A stretch of 64,000 nt of DNA from Dietzia psychralcaliphila (GTDB lineage Bacteria; Actinomycetota; Actinomycetes; Mycobacteriales; Mycobacteriaceae). The number at the start of each line of letters is the position of its first letter. The stretch's first letter is position 1. The stretch spans positions 2,046,001 through 2,110,000 of the forward strand of contig NZ_CP015453.1 in assembly GCF_003096095.1 (NCBI RefSeq), in the 5' to 3' direction. The notes under the pieces are model-generated. The model was not told the DNA's origin, ran no database searches, and saw nothing but the letters and a program-made list of their open reading frames with translations. Below, one piece after another: positions 36,860 through 45,939 of this stretch. The translations under genes were made by a program, and so were the position numbers.

Positions 36860-39137
36860 AGTACTTGAACAGGTAGTCCGACTCGTCCGACCCGGACAGG
36901 CGGCGGACCCGCTCGGCCAACGCCGGGTGGTGGTCGAGCCCCGGGTCGGCGTCGAGGATCTCCTCGGCGTGGCGGCGCGCGATCTCGATGACCTCGCCGT
37001 CGTCGACGACCGACAACAGCCGCAGCGACGCCAGCGCACCCGACTGGGCGTCGCCCAGGACGTCCCCCTCCCGGCGCTGGACCAGGTCGAGCTGCGCCAG
37101 CAGGAACCCGTCGGTGGTTCCGGCGACGGCCTTGAGACGCTCCATCGCCTTTCCCCCCTCACGGGAGTTGGTCACGAGCAGGCAGAGCCCGGGCAGTCCG
37201 CCCCGACCGACCCGGCCCCGGAGCTGGTGGAGCTGGCTCACCCCGAACCGCTCGGCGTCCATCACCACCATCACGGTGGCCTCCGGAACGTCCACCCCGA
37301 CCTCGATCACGGTCGTCGACACCAGCACGTCGAGACCGCCGGAGGCGAATGCGGACATGGTCGCGTCCTTCTCCTCCGGCGGCAGACGTCCGTGCATGAG
37401 TCCTATGCGGAGCCCCGCGAGGGGCCCCGAGGACAGGTACTCGTGGAGCTCCACGGCGGCGACCAACGGAGGTCTGTCCGACCCCTTGTCGTCGTCGCCC
37501 CCTCCCTTCGTGGCACCGTCCGGGGCGTCGGTGGTGTCGGCGTCGATCCTCGCGCACACGACGTACGCGCGGTGGCCCGCCCCGACCTCTTCCCGTACCC
37601 GCTCCCAGGTCCGCTCCACCCACCTCGGTTTGTCGCGGGCCGGCACGACCGAGGTGGAGATCGGTCTACGCCCGCCGGGCAGCTCGTCCAGCTCGGAGAC
37701 CTCCAGGTCGCCGAACACCGTCATCGCGATGGTCCGGGGGATCGGTGTCGCCGTCATCACCAGCAGGTGCGGGACCATGCCGTCCCGCCCCTTCGCGCGC
37801 AGTCGGTCCCGCTGACGGACCCCGAAGCGGTGTTGCTCGTCCACCACGACCAGCCCCAGGTCGAAGAAGTCCACCGAATCCTGGATGAGCGCGTGCGTGC
37901 CCACGACGATCCCGGCCTCGCCGGTGACGATGTCGAGGAGTGCCGCCCGGCGCTCCGCGGTGGACATGGAGCCCGTCAGCAGCACCACCCGGGTGGCCTG
38001 GTCCGCGGCGCCGAGTCTGCCCCACTCACCCAGATCGCCGAGCATGGCCGTCAGCGAGCGGTGGTGTTGGGTGGCGAGGACCTCCGTGGGGGCCAACATC
38101 ACGCACTGGCGCCCGGCATCGACCACCTGGAGCATCGCCAGCAGTCCGACCACCGTCTTCCCGGAGCCGACCTCGCCCTGGAGCAGGCGGTTCATCGGCT
38201 CGTCGACCGTCAGATCCGCCGAGATCTCCTCCAGTACGGCCTCCTGCCCGGCGGTGAGCTCGAACGGCAAGCGTGCCTCCATCGCGGCCCGGACGCCGTC
38301 CCCGCGCACCGGGCTGGCCGGGGCCGGGTCACGGGCGACGAACCGGCGCCGGGCCCCGAGGAGCAGCTGCAGCGCGATGGCCTCGTCGAACCGGAGCCGG
38401 TATCCGGCCCTGTCCGCGTCCTCGACGCATCCCGGCAGGTGGGCCTTGCGCAGCGCCTCGTCGAGCCCCATGAGCCCCGCGGCCGCCCGGACCGTGTCGT
38501 CGAGGGGGTCCACCACCGGGACCAGCGCGCGGATCGCGGTCACCACCGCGCCGAGCAGATCCCACGAGGTCACGCTCTCCTTGGCCGAGTAGATGGGCAG
38601 GAGCGGGCGGTCGAACAGACTCGGGCCGCCCTCCGCGTCGATCTCCGCGGACAGGCGGGCGAGCGCGGCGAGGTTTCCCGACCCCTTGAGCTGGCCGCCG
38701 GGTCCGGAGACCGATCGGAGGACCAGGAACTCGGGGTGTTTGAGATCCAGGGACTGGCGGAAGCGCGACACGGTGCCGTCGAACATCGCGACCGTGCCCA
38801 CCGGCAGCATGTATTTGATCTTGCGGCCGGCGAAGTAGACCACCTTGAACGTGGTGTCCTCGTCCTTCACGGTGAGCGTGAGCATCTCCCGCGGCTGGCC
38901 CTGCTTGGTGGTGTAGTTGCGGGTCGCGGCGGTGGCGACGGTCCCGATGATCGTCACCCGTTCGCCGTCGACGAGTTCACGCTTGTCGTAGCGCTGTCCG
39001 TGTTGGCGGTACCTGCGGGGAAGGGTGTGGAGCAGGGCGCCGACGGTCCGGTGACCGAAGGCCGTGGTGATCCGCTCGGCCAGTTCGGCGTCGAGGACGT
39101 CCTCCAGGGGCGTGTCCGTGGTGGCGAGCGCGGTCAT
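36858..39137 (-). CDS. recG: ATP-dependent DNA helicase RecG
   Basis: RecG remodels stalled replication forks and Holliday junctions. The 759-residue protein has an N-terminal OB-fold wedge domain, Walker A LLQGEVGSGKTVVGLLAML, the DEQH box in VVVDEQHRFGVRQR, MTATPIPRTIAM, and motif VI HQLRGRVGRGGLPGLCLL. The C-terminus ends in the typical YLFKY-like residues. The ATG at 39137 overlaps the kinase stop by 4 bp (ATGA), so it is translationally coupled. Confidence 0.96.
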   Translation of the reverse strand: MTALATTDTPLEDVLDAELAERITTAFGHRTVGALLHTLPRRYRQHGQRYDKRELVDGERVTIIGTVATAATRNYTTKQGQPREMLTLTVKDEDTTFKVVYFAGRKIKYMLPVGTVAMFDGTVSRFRQSLDLKHPEFLVLRSVSGPGGQLKGSGNLAALARLSAEIDAEGGPSLFDRPLLPIYSAKESVTSWDLLGAVVTAIRALVPVVDPLDDTVRAAAGLMGLDEALRKAHLPGCVEDADRAGYRLRFDEAIALQLLLGARRRFVARDPAPASPVRGDGVRAAMEARLPFELTAGQEAVLEEISADLTVDEPMNRLLQGEVGSGKTVVGLLAMLQVVDAGRQCVMLAPTEVLATQHHRSLTAMLGDLGEWGRLGAADQATRVVLLTGSMSTAERRAALLDIVTGEAGIVVGTHALIQDSVDFFDLGLVVVDEQHRFGVRQRDRLRAKGRDGMVPHLLVMTATPIPRTIAMTVFGDLEVSELDELPGGRRPISTSVVPARDKPRWVERTWERVREEVGAGHRAYVVCARIDADTTDAPDGATKGGGDDDKGSDRPPLVAAVELHEYLSSGPLAGLRIGLMHGRLPPEEKDATMSAFASGGLDVLVSTTVIEVGVDVPEATVMVVMDAERFGVSQLHQLRGRVGRGGLPGLCLLVTNSREGGKAMERLKAVAGTTDGFLLAQLDLVQRREGDVLGDAQSGALASLRLLSVVDDGEVIEIARRHAEEILDADPGLDHHPALAERVRRLSGSDESDYLFKY

Positions 39138-40849
39138 TCTACCCCGACGTGCGCGAGCACCCGTCCGGGTCCGGCCGCGTATCCGGCGACCTCCACGTCG
39201 GGGTGACCGCTGCGGATCCTGTTCAGCGCCGTCTCGGTCGCGGCGTCGTCGTACTCGGCTCCGAGCAGGAGGGTCACGAGTTCGCCGCCGGAGGACAGCA
39301 ACCGGTCCGCCAGCGCGCACACCGCGTCCACGTGGTCCGTCTCGATGAGGGCGACGTCGTGGCCGACCATGCCGAGGAGGTCGCCCGCGGCGCAGCGACC
39401 GACCAGCGTGAGCGCGTCGTGTTCGGCCCGCACGAGGTGCGCGTGTCGGGTGGCGGCCGCCGCGTCCGCCATCCCGAAACCGTCCAGCGACAAGGTGGTC
39501 GAGGGGTCGTGGACGGCGAGCGCCGACAACCCCTGCACGACCGACCCCGTCGGGAGGATGAGGGCGTTCCCGTCGACATCGCGCAGCGCGGCGTCGAGGG
39601 CTCCGATCTGGGCCCTGGACAGCTCACCGTTCGGCAGCACCAGCAACTCGTCCGCGGACAACGCGAGTACCGCGTCGATGACCCCGCCCTCCTCCGGATC
39701 GACCGTCTTCGCGCCCGCCCCGGAGAACAGGTCCGCCAGTGGTCCGTCCGGGACGATGGCCACCACCGTCCGCTCGGGCTCGCGCACGGCCCGGTCCTCC
39801 CCGTCCCCGGACCCACTCCCCCGCTGGTGTCCGGTCGGCGCGCTCCCGCCCACCGGGTCGAGCATGTCCGTCACCCGGATCTCGGTGATGCGGCCGAGCG
39901 GTAGTGCGACCTCGATCGCCGTTCCGATGTCGTCGGTGTGGACGTGTACGGCCCAGCGTGCGTTGTCCCCGGTTCCGCCGTCGCCCACGACCACCACGCT
40001 GTCGCCGAGGGTCCGCAGTGCCGACCTGAGTTCGTCGGCACGCGCGTCGTCCGAGTGGGTCAGGGAGTACATGACCTCGTACCGGGTATCCGCGGAGGCG
40101 TGGGCCTCTCCACCGTCGGCGCCGTCGCACGGCGGGGCGGACTCGGTGAACGGGTCGTCGGGGATGAAGTACTCCGGCCGCTCCGGCGCCTGTCCCCCGA
40201 GCACCTCGACCATGGTGTCCAGCAGCACCAGCAGGCCCCTGCCGCCCGCGTCCACGACCCCGGCCCGGGTCAGCGCGGGCAGCTGGGACGTCGTGCGGTC
40301 GAGGGCCTCCGCCCCTGCGTCCGCGGCGGCGCGTGCCACCTCGACGAGCGAGGTGGCCGACGACCGGCCGGCTCCGGACGCGGCCTCCCGCAGCACGGTG
40401 ACGATGGTGCCCTCGACCGGATCGCTCAGTGCGTGGTCGACGAGTGTGACCGCCGTCCGGAGGGCACGACGGTAGGTCGAGGCGTCCACGACCGTGAAGG
40501 TCGCCGCCTCGCCGACCGCCCTGAGGACCTGGGACAGGATGACGCCGGAGTTGCCCCGCGCGCCATGGACGGCCCCGTGGCCGAGCGCCACGGCGATCTC
40601 GCGGGCGCCGGCGCTCCCCCCGCCCTCGGAGATCCACGCCTCCTCGCCCTCGGCCCTGTCTACCGCGGCTCTCATCGTGTAGAGAAGGTTGGTCCCGGTG
40701 TCGGAGTCCGGCACGGGGAACACATTGAGGGCGTTGATCTCCTCACGGTGCGTCGCGAGGTGTTCCACGCACCGCCGTGCCCAGCCCAGTAGGCCGTGGG
40801 CGTCCAGCGATGACGGACGTTCCTCGACACTCGTCGACTCCTGTGCCAT
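39134..40849 (-). CDS. DAK2-domain, FakA-like kinase
   Basis: The 571-residue protein has an N-terminal DhaL/DAK2 domain with NALNVFPVPDSDTGTNLLYT and HGARGNSGVILSQ. A middle linker with VDAGGRGLLVLLDTMVEV follows, then a C-terminal Dak1_2-type domain. This is the architecture of YloV/FakA, which in Firmicutes phosphorylates FakB-bound fatty acids. No FakB/DegV gene is in the window. Firmicute FakA has DGDTGT where this has DSDTGT. The ATG at 40849 has GAGGAGGGG just upstream. Corresponds to Rv2974c; actual substrate in Mycobacteriales is unknown. Confidence 0.86.
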   Translation of the reverse strand: MAQESTSVEERPSSLDAHGLLGWARRCVEHLATHREEINALNVFPVPDSDTGTNLLYTMRAAVDRAEGEEAWISEGGGSAGAREIAVALGHGAVHGARGNSGVILSQVLRAVGEAATFTVVDASTYRRALRTAVTLVDHALSDPVEGTIVTVLREAASGAGRSSATSLVEVARAAADAGAEALDRTTSQLPALTRAGVVDAGGRGLLVLLDTMVEVLGGQAPERPEYFIPDDPFTESAPPCDGADGGEAHASADTRYEVMYSLTHSDDARADELRSALRTLGDSVVVVGDGGTGDNARWAVHVHTDDIGTAIEVALPLGRITEIRVTDMLDPVGGSAPTGHQRGSGSGDGEDRAVREPERTVVAIVPDGPLADLFSGAGAKTVDPEEGGVIDAVLALSADELLVLPNGELSRAQIGALDAALRDVDGNALILPTGSVVQGLSALAVHDPSTTLSLDGFGMADAAAATRHAHLVRAEHDALTLVGRCAAGDLLGMVGHDVALIETDHVDAVCALADRLLSSGGELVTLLLGAEYDDAATETALNRIRSGHPDVEVAGYAAGPGRVLAHVGVE

Positions 40850-40978
40850 CACCCCTCCTCGGCGTCCGCCCACCCCAACGGTCCGACTCCGTCTGTCGGC
40901 GCGGCCAAGCCTAGTACCCTCACCAGGCGACAGCCGTCGAACAGGCCGAGACGGCCTGGACCACTCATTGGAGCCCCG

Positions 40979-41773
40979 ATGACCACTGACCTGACCGCCA
41001 CGCCGCTCGTCACCCTCGAGGACGGGGTGCTGACCATCCCCATCTCCCTCGAGGGCCGGGGGAACTCGCTGGACTCCGACGCGGTCACCCAGGCCGGGAC
41101 CGCGCTGTCCGCGCTCCTCGCCGGTGAGATCGACGCCGGCGCGATCCTCCTCGTGGGGCTGGGCAGGAACTTCTGTGCGGGCGGCAACGTGCCCGGGTTC
41201 GCCGCGGCCGAGGACCGCTCGGAGCACGTCCGCGAGCTGGCCGACCGGTTGCACGGGGTGGTCCGGGACCTGGAACGCGCGCCCGTACCTGTGGTGGCGG
41301 CGGTGGCCGGGTGGGCCGCGGGGGCCGGACTCTCCCTTGCCCTGGCCGCCGACTTCTCGGTCGGCGGCCCGGACACCCGCCTGCTCGCGGCCTACCCCGG
41401 CATCGGGCTGTCCCCGGACGGCGGCATGTCCTGGCGCCTGCCCCGTGCGATCGGGCCCGCGGCGGCCCGGGCGTTCATCCTGGGCAACGAGCCCATGGAC
41501 GGGGCGCGGGCACACGGGATCGGGATGATCACCACGTTCACCGAGGGCGACGTCTCCACCACGGCTCGCGAACTGGCGGTCCGCCTCGCGGCGGGACCGC
41601 GCGCCTCCTACGCCGCCACCAAGGAGCTGCTGCGACGGTCGGAGGAGAGGACTCTCGCCCAGCAACTCGACGCGGAACGTGACTCCATCGCGGCGCTGGC
41701 GGTGTCCCCCGACGGGATCGAGGGCGTGGACGCGTTCGTCGCCAAGCGCTCCCCGCGGTTCGGCGGCGCCTGA
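40979..41773 (+). CDS. Enoyl-CoA hydratase/isomerase family protein
   Basis: The 264-residue crotonase-fold protein has the oxyanion-hole segment NFCAGGNVPGF and a second GWAAGAGLSLALAADF. The IGLSPDGGMSWRLPRAIG block places an Asp where 2-hydroxyacyl or delta-isomerase members (PaaG-like) have their acid. Typical hydratase Glu pairs are not evident, so isomerase activity is possible. It is the only plus-strand gene between the kinase and ung, with no acyl-CoA metabolism neighbours. An insertion relative to M. tuberculosis gene order. Confidence 0.85.
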   Translation: MTTDLTATPLVTLEDGVLTIPISLEGRGNSLDSDAVTQAGTALSALLAGEIDAGAILLVGLGRNFCAGGNVPGFAAAEDRSEHVRELADRLHGVVRDLERAPVPVVAAVAGWAAGAGLSLALAADFSVGGPDTRLLAAYPGIGLSPDGGMSWRLPRAIGPAAARAFILGNEPMDGARAHGIGMITTFTEGDVSTTARELAVRLAAGPRASYAATKELLRRSEERTLAQQLDAERDSIAALAVSPDGIEGVDAFVAKRSPRFGGA

Positions 41774-41783
41774 GGGTGTGGGG

Positions 41784-41800
41784 CGGGCGCTGCTCGCCCG
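41784..41800. terminator. Hairpin between convergent echA-like gene and ung
   Basis: 6-bp arms (41784-41789 and 41795-41800) with loop CTGCT in the 52-bp convergent gap. Weak, but in a position expected for a bidirectional terminator. Confidence 0.35.
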
Positions 41801-41825
41801 TCGCCCGGCCTGACTGTGCCTGCCT

Positions 41826-42554
41826 CTACGTCTGGCTCGGTGTGTCCGGTAGGTCCGGTAGGTCCGGCAGCCGCCAGTCCACGGGTTCGACGCCCAGTCG
41901 GTGCAGCTCGTCATTCGCGCGGCTGAACGGTCGGGAGCCGAAGAATCCGCGTGAGGCCGACAGCGGCGAGGGGTGTGCGGAGGCGATGACCGGGGTCTGT
42001 CCGAGCATCGGCGCCAGCGACTGCGCCTGGCGTCCCCAGAGGATCGCCACCAGCGGCCGGTCGCGCTCCACCAGCGCCTCGATCGCCCGCCCGGTGACCT
42101 CCTCCCAGCCCTTCCGGCGATGGGAGGCAGGGTGACCGGGCGCCACCGTGAGCACGCGGTTGAGCAGGAGCACCCCGTTGCGGGTCCAGGCGCTCAGATC
42201 GCCGTGGGGCGGCGCCGGCAGTCCGAGGTCGTCGGAGTACTCACGGTAGATGTTGACCAGGCTCCGTGGCAGGGGCCGGACGTGTCCGTCGACGGCGAAG
42301 CTCAGTCCGACGGGGTGGCCGGGTGTCGGGTAGGGGTCCTGCCCCACGATCAGCACGCGGACCTCGTCGAACGGCTGGGTGAAGGCGCGCAGGATCCGGT
42401 CCCCCGCAGGGAGGTAGGCACGACCGGCGGCGTCCTCCTCGCGGAGGAAGTCGCCCATCCGTCTGATGCGGTCCTCCACCGGCGCCAACGCGCTCGCCCA
42501 TCCCGGGTCGACGACCTCCTCCAGTGCAGGCCGACCCGACTCGTTCCCCGCCAC
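41826..42554 (-). CDS. ung: Uracil-DNA glycosylase (family 1)
   Basis: Ung removes uracil from DNA. The 242-residue protein has motif [17 protein letters not shown] with the water-activating Asp, [12 protein letters not shown], and motif B SAHPSPLS. There is no ATG near the family start; the GTG at 42554, 4 bp after the stop of the upstream gene, gives a suitable length. The C-terminus is [14 protein letters not shown], made by a 9-bp in-frame triplication. Confidence 0.94.
   Translation of the reverse strand: MAGNESGRPALEEVVDPGWASALAPVEDRIRRMGDFLREEDAAGRAYLPAGDRILRAFTQPFDEVRVLIVGQDPYPTPGHPVGLSFAVDGHVRPLPRSLVNIYREYSDDLGLPAPPHGDLSAWTRNGVLLLNRVLTVAPGHPASHRRKGWEEVTGRAIEALVERDRPLVAILWGRQAQSLAPMLGQTPVIASAHPSPLSASRGFFGSRPFSRANDELHRLGVEPVDWRLPDLPDLPDTPSQT
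41844..41870 (-). repeat. 9-bp tandem repeat, three copies, in the ung 3' end
   Basis: GTCCGGTAG at 41844 and 41853 and GTCCGGCAG at 41862. In frame; encodes LPD three times near the C-terminus. Confidence 0.85.
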
Positions 42555-42558
42555 CCGG

Positions 42559-43080
42559 TCAGTCGATCCGTCGGAGCTCGGAGCGGTAGCGCATCGCGTT
42601 GTCGTGATACTTCTGTGTGTTCCCGGCCAGCATCGCCGGGTCCACCTCGTACCCCTCGCGGATCTTCGCGGGGGCTCCCATCGCCATGCGCGCGGCGGGC
42701 AGCTGGAACCGGGGCGGGATGAGGCACCCGGCGGCGACGACCGCCCCGGCACCGATCACGGCGCCGTTGAGCACGATCGAACCGGAGGAGATCAGCGCAC
42801 CGTCCCCGATGGTCGCTCCCTCGATGTGCGCGTTGTGCCCCACGATGCAGTGCTCACCGAACACCGTCGGTTCCGACTCCGTGCAGTGGACGATCGTGCC
42901 GTCCTGGATGTTGGTCATGGCGCCGACCTCGATGCGCCCGTAGTCGCCACGAAGGACGGCGGTCGGCCATACGGACACTCCCGGTCCCAGACGGACCCTG
43001 CCGATCACCACGGCGTCGGGGTGCACCCAGGCGTCGGGAGCGATGTCGGGTTCGAGGTCTCCGAGTGCGTAGACAGCCAT
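42559..43080 (-). CDS. Gamma-carbonic anhydrase-like left-handed beta-helix protein
   Basis: The 173-residue hexapeptide-repeat protein has the gamma-CA zinc histidines: TIVHC, then VGHNAH. The helix coils [26 protein letters not shown] are the family signature. Members include carbonic anhydrases and proteins such as YrdA/PaaY with other or unknown roles. It lies between thiL and ung on the same strand with short gaps, and is an addition to the mycobacterial order. Confidence 0.85.
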   Translation of the reverse strand: MAVYALGDLEPDIAPDAWVHPDAVVIGRVRLGPGVSVWPTAVLRGDYGRIEVGAMTNIQDGTIVHCTESEPTVFGEHCIVGHNAHIEGATIGDGALISSGSIVLNGAVIGAGAVVAAGCLIPPRFQLPAARMAMGAPAKIREGYEVDPAMLAGNTQKYHDNAMRYRSELRRID

Positions 43081-43089
43081 GGGGCCAGC

Positions 43090-44076
43090 CTAGTTCGCCC
43101 CTCGCGCGGAGTCCCAGCCCCCGGGGGTCCGTGGGTGACCGTCCAGGGAGACCTCACCGGGGTCGCCGTCGCGGATCGTCCCGATCACGGTGAACCCTGC
43201 CGGGACGTCCGAGTCCGTCGGGAAGGTGCCCAGTAGGCCGTGGTCCTCGCCTCCGTCGAGGATCCAGTCCATGACCTGCGCACCGGGATCGGGACGACCC
43301 AGGATCGCCGCGGCCTCACCCAGGCGGGGGTCGACGGGGAGAGCGTCGACGACGAGGTCCGCCGCCACCCCAGAGGCCCGCGCCATCCCCGACAGGTCGC
43401 GCATCAGCCCGTCGCTGACGTCGGTGAGTGAGGTGGCGCCGGCGAGTCTCGCCGCCCTGCCGGACCCGATAGGGGGCACGGGGACCCTGTGGGCCTGTTG
43501 CAACGGCCCGTCCGCGTGGCCTGCCAGGAGTAGTGCCAGACCCGCCGCCGAACGTCCCGGTTCACCGGTGAGCGCGACCCTGTCGCCGGGAGCGGCGCCG
43601 TCGATCCGCAGGGGACGCGCGCCTTCCGGAAGGGTGCCGATCGCGGTGACACTGACCACGACGAGGTGCGCGCTGGTGAGATCACCGCCCACCACCACGG
43701 CACCGGATCGCGCGGCCTCGCCGTGGATGCCGGCGGCCAGTTCGCGGATCTGCTCCATGGTCGTCTCCCCGGGGACCGCCAGGGCCACGAGCACGCGGGA
43801 GCAGTCGGCACCCATCGCCAGGACGTCGGAGACGTTCTGCGCGACGGCGCGACGACCGATGTCCCTCCAGGTGGTCAGGTCCAACCGGAAGTGGGTCCCC
43901 TCCACGAGCATGTCGGTGGTCACCACGGTCGCCGCGGCCGGGCCGAGGACCGCCGCGTCGTCCCCGTTCCCCACCGGGTCGCCGGTGTAGGCGTCCCCCG
44001 GACCGCTCAACACCGCCAGCACCCCGGCCTCCCCCACCTCCGCGACGGTGGCGGGCCGTTCGGGCGCAGGGCTCAT
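43090..44076 (-). CDS. thiL: Thiamine-monophosphate kinase
   Basis: ThiL phosphorylates thiamine monophosphate to the pyrophosphate cofactor. The 328-residue protein has NGDDAAVLGPAAATVVTTDMLVEG (a metal-binding DD, split here as NGDDAAVL and VTTDMLVEGTHF), VGGDLTSA, DVSDGLMRDL and a C-terminal GGEDHGLLGTF. The usual motif has GGEDYEL, so the base after Asp differs slightly. ATG start with GAGGA. Confidence 0.94.
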   Translation of the reverse strand: MSPAPERPATVAEVGEAGVLAVLSGPGDAYTGDPVGNGDDAAVLGPAAATVVTTDMLVEGTHFRLDLTTWRDIGRRAVAQNVSDVLAMGADCSRVLVALAVPGETTMEQIRELAAGIHGEAARSGAVVVGGDLTSAHLVVVSVTAIGTLPEGARPLRIDGAAPGDRVALTGEPGRSAAGLALLLAGHADGPLQQAHRVPVPPIGSGRAARLAGATSLTDVSDGLMRDLSGMARASGVAADLVVDALPVDPRLGEAAAILGRPDPGAQVMDWILDGGEDHGLLGTFPTDSDVPAGFTVIGTIRDGDPGEVSLDGHPRTPGGWDSARGAN

Positions 44077-44188
44077 CGGTGTCCTCTGTGGTCAGGCGCC
44101 GGGAGGGCCGGCGGTGGTCTGTAGCGTTGCCGACAGGCTAGCGGCCGCCACCTCGGGCGGCTGACCGCAGGAGAGAGGACTACTCGGC

Positions 44189-44812
44189 GTGGGCACCACT
44201 GACACGGTTTCGGGCGACGGTCACGACACGGGCCCCTCCGGCCCCCGGACCTCGGACGGTGGCTCTCGACCACCGGTCTCGACGGTCGTGGTGGTAGCGG
44301 CGGTGCTCATCCCGCTGGTGCTTCTCGCCGTGGTGCTGGTCCTGGTGCGGGACGTGAGCGATGAGGCGGCGGAGTCCGCCGCGAACGAGCCCGTCACCGC
44401 CGTGACCATCCCGGCCCCCGGCGCCGGATCCGAGGAGTGCCTGTCCCTGGTCGAGTCCCTGCCGGATGCGCTCGGGGACGCGAACCGGGTCGCGTTGGTC
44501 GAACCCGCCCCGCCGGGCGCCGCGGCGTACCGGATGCCCGACGCCGAGACCGTCGTCGTCCGCTGCGGCCTCCCCGCCCCACCGACCTTCACCGTCGGGG
44601 TATCGCTCCAAGAGGTCAACGGGGTCCAGTGGTTCAACGAGGCCGACCCGGACCCGGCCGTGACGTCGTCCACCTGGGTCGCCGTCGACCGACCGCAGTA
44701 CGTCGCGGTCACGCTGCCCGCGACCGCCGGCACCGGCCCGATCCAGGACCTCTCGGACGCCCTGTCCGCCGGACTGGACGCCGTCGAACCGCGGCCCGCC
44801 CCGATCGGCTGA
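44189..44812 (+). CDS. DUF3515 membrane-anchored protein
   Basis: The 207-residue protein has a hydrophilic N-terminus (1-30), one membrane helix (about 31-53), and an extracytoplasmic domain with two cysteines (EECLSLV and VVRCGLP) that may form a disulfide. WFNEADPDPAV and TWVAVDRPQYVAVTLP are typical of DUF3515 (Rv2980). Function unknown. GTG start with GAGAGGA upstream. Between divergent thiL and convergent ddl. Confidence 0.85.
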   Translation: MGTTDTVSGDGHDTGPSGPRTSDGGSRPPVSTVVVVAAVLIPLVLLAVVLVLVRDVSDEAAESAANEPVTAVTIPAPGAGSEECLSLVESLPDALGDANRVALVEPAPPGAAAYRMPDAETVVVRCGLPAPPTFTVGVSLQEVNGVQWFNEADPDPAVTSSTWVAVDRPQYVAVTLPATAGTGPIQDLSDALSAGLDAVEPRPAPIG

Positions 44813-44822
44813 GCCCGGGGGG

Positions 44823-45929
44823 TCAGTCCCCCGCGAGCGCGGTCCGCACGAGGGTGTCGAGCAATGTCGGGTAGTCGACCCCCGTCGCCGCCCACATCTG
44901 CGGGTACATCGAGATAGGGGTGAATCCCGGCATGGTGTTGACCTCGTTGATCACCGGACCGTGCTCGGTGACGAAGAAGTCGACCCGGCTCAGTCCGCGG
45001 GCGTCCAAGGCGTGGAACGCGTCGACGGCGAGGGTCCGCAGGCGGTCGGTGTCCGCGGCGGGGAGCTGCGCGGGCAGATCAAACGTGCAGACGTCGTCGA
45101 GGTATTTGGTGTTGAAGTCATAGAAGGACTCACCCTCCGTCTCACCGTCCAGACCGGTCGGCTCTCCGGGGATGTGGAGCTCGGCCGGCAGGCTCGCCTC
45201 CACCCGACCGTCCGGGTACTGGAGTACTCCGCATTCGACCTCGCGGCCGACGATGGCGGCCTCGATGATCACCTTGGGATCGAAGCGGCGGGCCTCGGCG
45301 ATCGCCGCGTCGAGTTCACTCGCCCGGGAGACCTTGGTGATGCCGATCGACGAACCGCCGCGGGCGGGCTTGACGAACAACGGGAGGCCGAGCCGCTCGC
45401 GCTCCGCCTCCGGGAGCGTCTCGGTACCGGGGCGCAGTACCACCTGCTCTCCGATCGGCAGACCCGCCGCACCCAACACGACCTTGGTGAACTCCTTGTC
45501 CATGCCGGCCGCACTGGCGAACACCCCCGGACCGACGTAGGGGACACCCGAGAGTTCCAGGAGTCCCTGGACGGTGCCGTCCTCAGCGTGGGTGCCGTGC
45601 ATGACGGGGAAGACCACGTCCACCCGGGCGATCTCCTCGCCGGCCCGCTCCCCGTCCACGTAGCGCAGGACCCCGCGGTCGTCGGAGGACAGACCGAGCG
45701 CCACCTGTGGCCGTTCCGGGTCGACCTCCGGCAGGACCCTGTCGACTATCCGCAGCCCCGACACGTCGTCAGGACCCAGGGTCCACCTCCCCGTTCCGGT
45801 GATCCCGACGGGGACCACCTCGTAGACGGATCGGTCGAGATGGGCCATGACGGCGCCGGCGGACACGCAGCTCACGGAGTGCTCCGTGCTGCGTCCGCCG
45901 TACAGGACGGCAACGGTGATGCGATTCAC
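44823..45929 (-). CDS. ddl: D-alanine--D-alanine ligase
   Basis: Ddl makes the D-Ala-D-Ala dipeptide of peptidoglycan. The 368-residue protein has VLYGGRSTEHSVSC, HGTHAEDGTVQGLLELSGVPYVG, LFVKPARGGSSIGITKV, and the C-terminal RVDFFVTEHGPVINEVNTMPGFTP with the magnesium-binding residues. The GTG start gives the normal family N-terminus. It lies 10 bp after gpsA. Confidence 0.96.
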   Translation of the reverse strand: MNRITVAVLYGGRSTEHSVSCVSAGAVMAHLDRSVYEVVPVGITGTGRWTLGPDDVSGLRIVDRVLPEVDPERPQVALGLSSDDRGVLRYVDGERAGEEIARVDVVFPVMHGTHAEDGTVQGLLELSGVPYVGPGVFASAAGMDKEFTKVVLGAAGLPIGEQVVLRPGTETLPEAERERLGLPLFVKPARGGSSIGITKVSRASELDAAIAEARRFDPKVIIEAAIVGREVECGVLQYPDGRVEASLPAELHIPGEPTGLDGETEGESFYDFNTKYLDDVCTFDLPAQLPAADTDRLRTLAVDAFHALDARGLSRVDFFVTEHGPVINEVNTMPGFTPISMYPQMWAATGVDYPTLLDTLVRTALAGD

Positions 45930-45939
45930 CGGGCCGAGG

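Noticed and set aside
36927-39206. A 759-codon plus-strand frame opposite recG, and similar long frames opposite frr/pyrH/tsf (for example 1165-2871)
   Set aside because: They are shadows of the real minus-strand genes in very GC-rich DNA: no family resemblance, no ribosome-binding sites, and Gly/Arg/Asp/His-rich composition.
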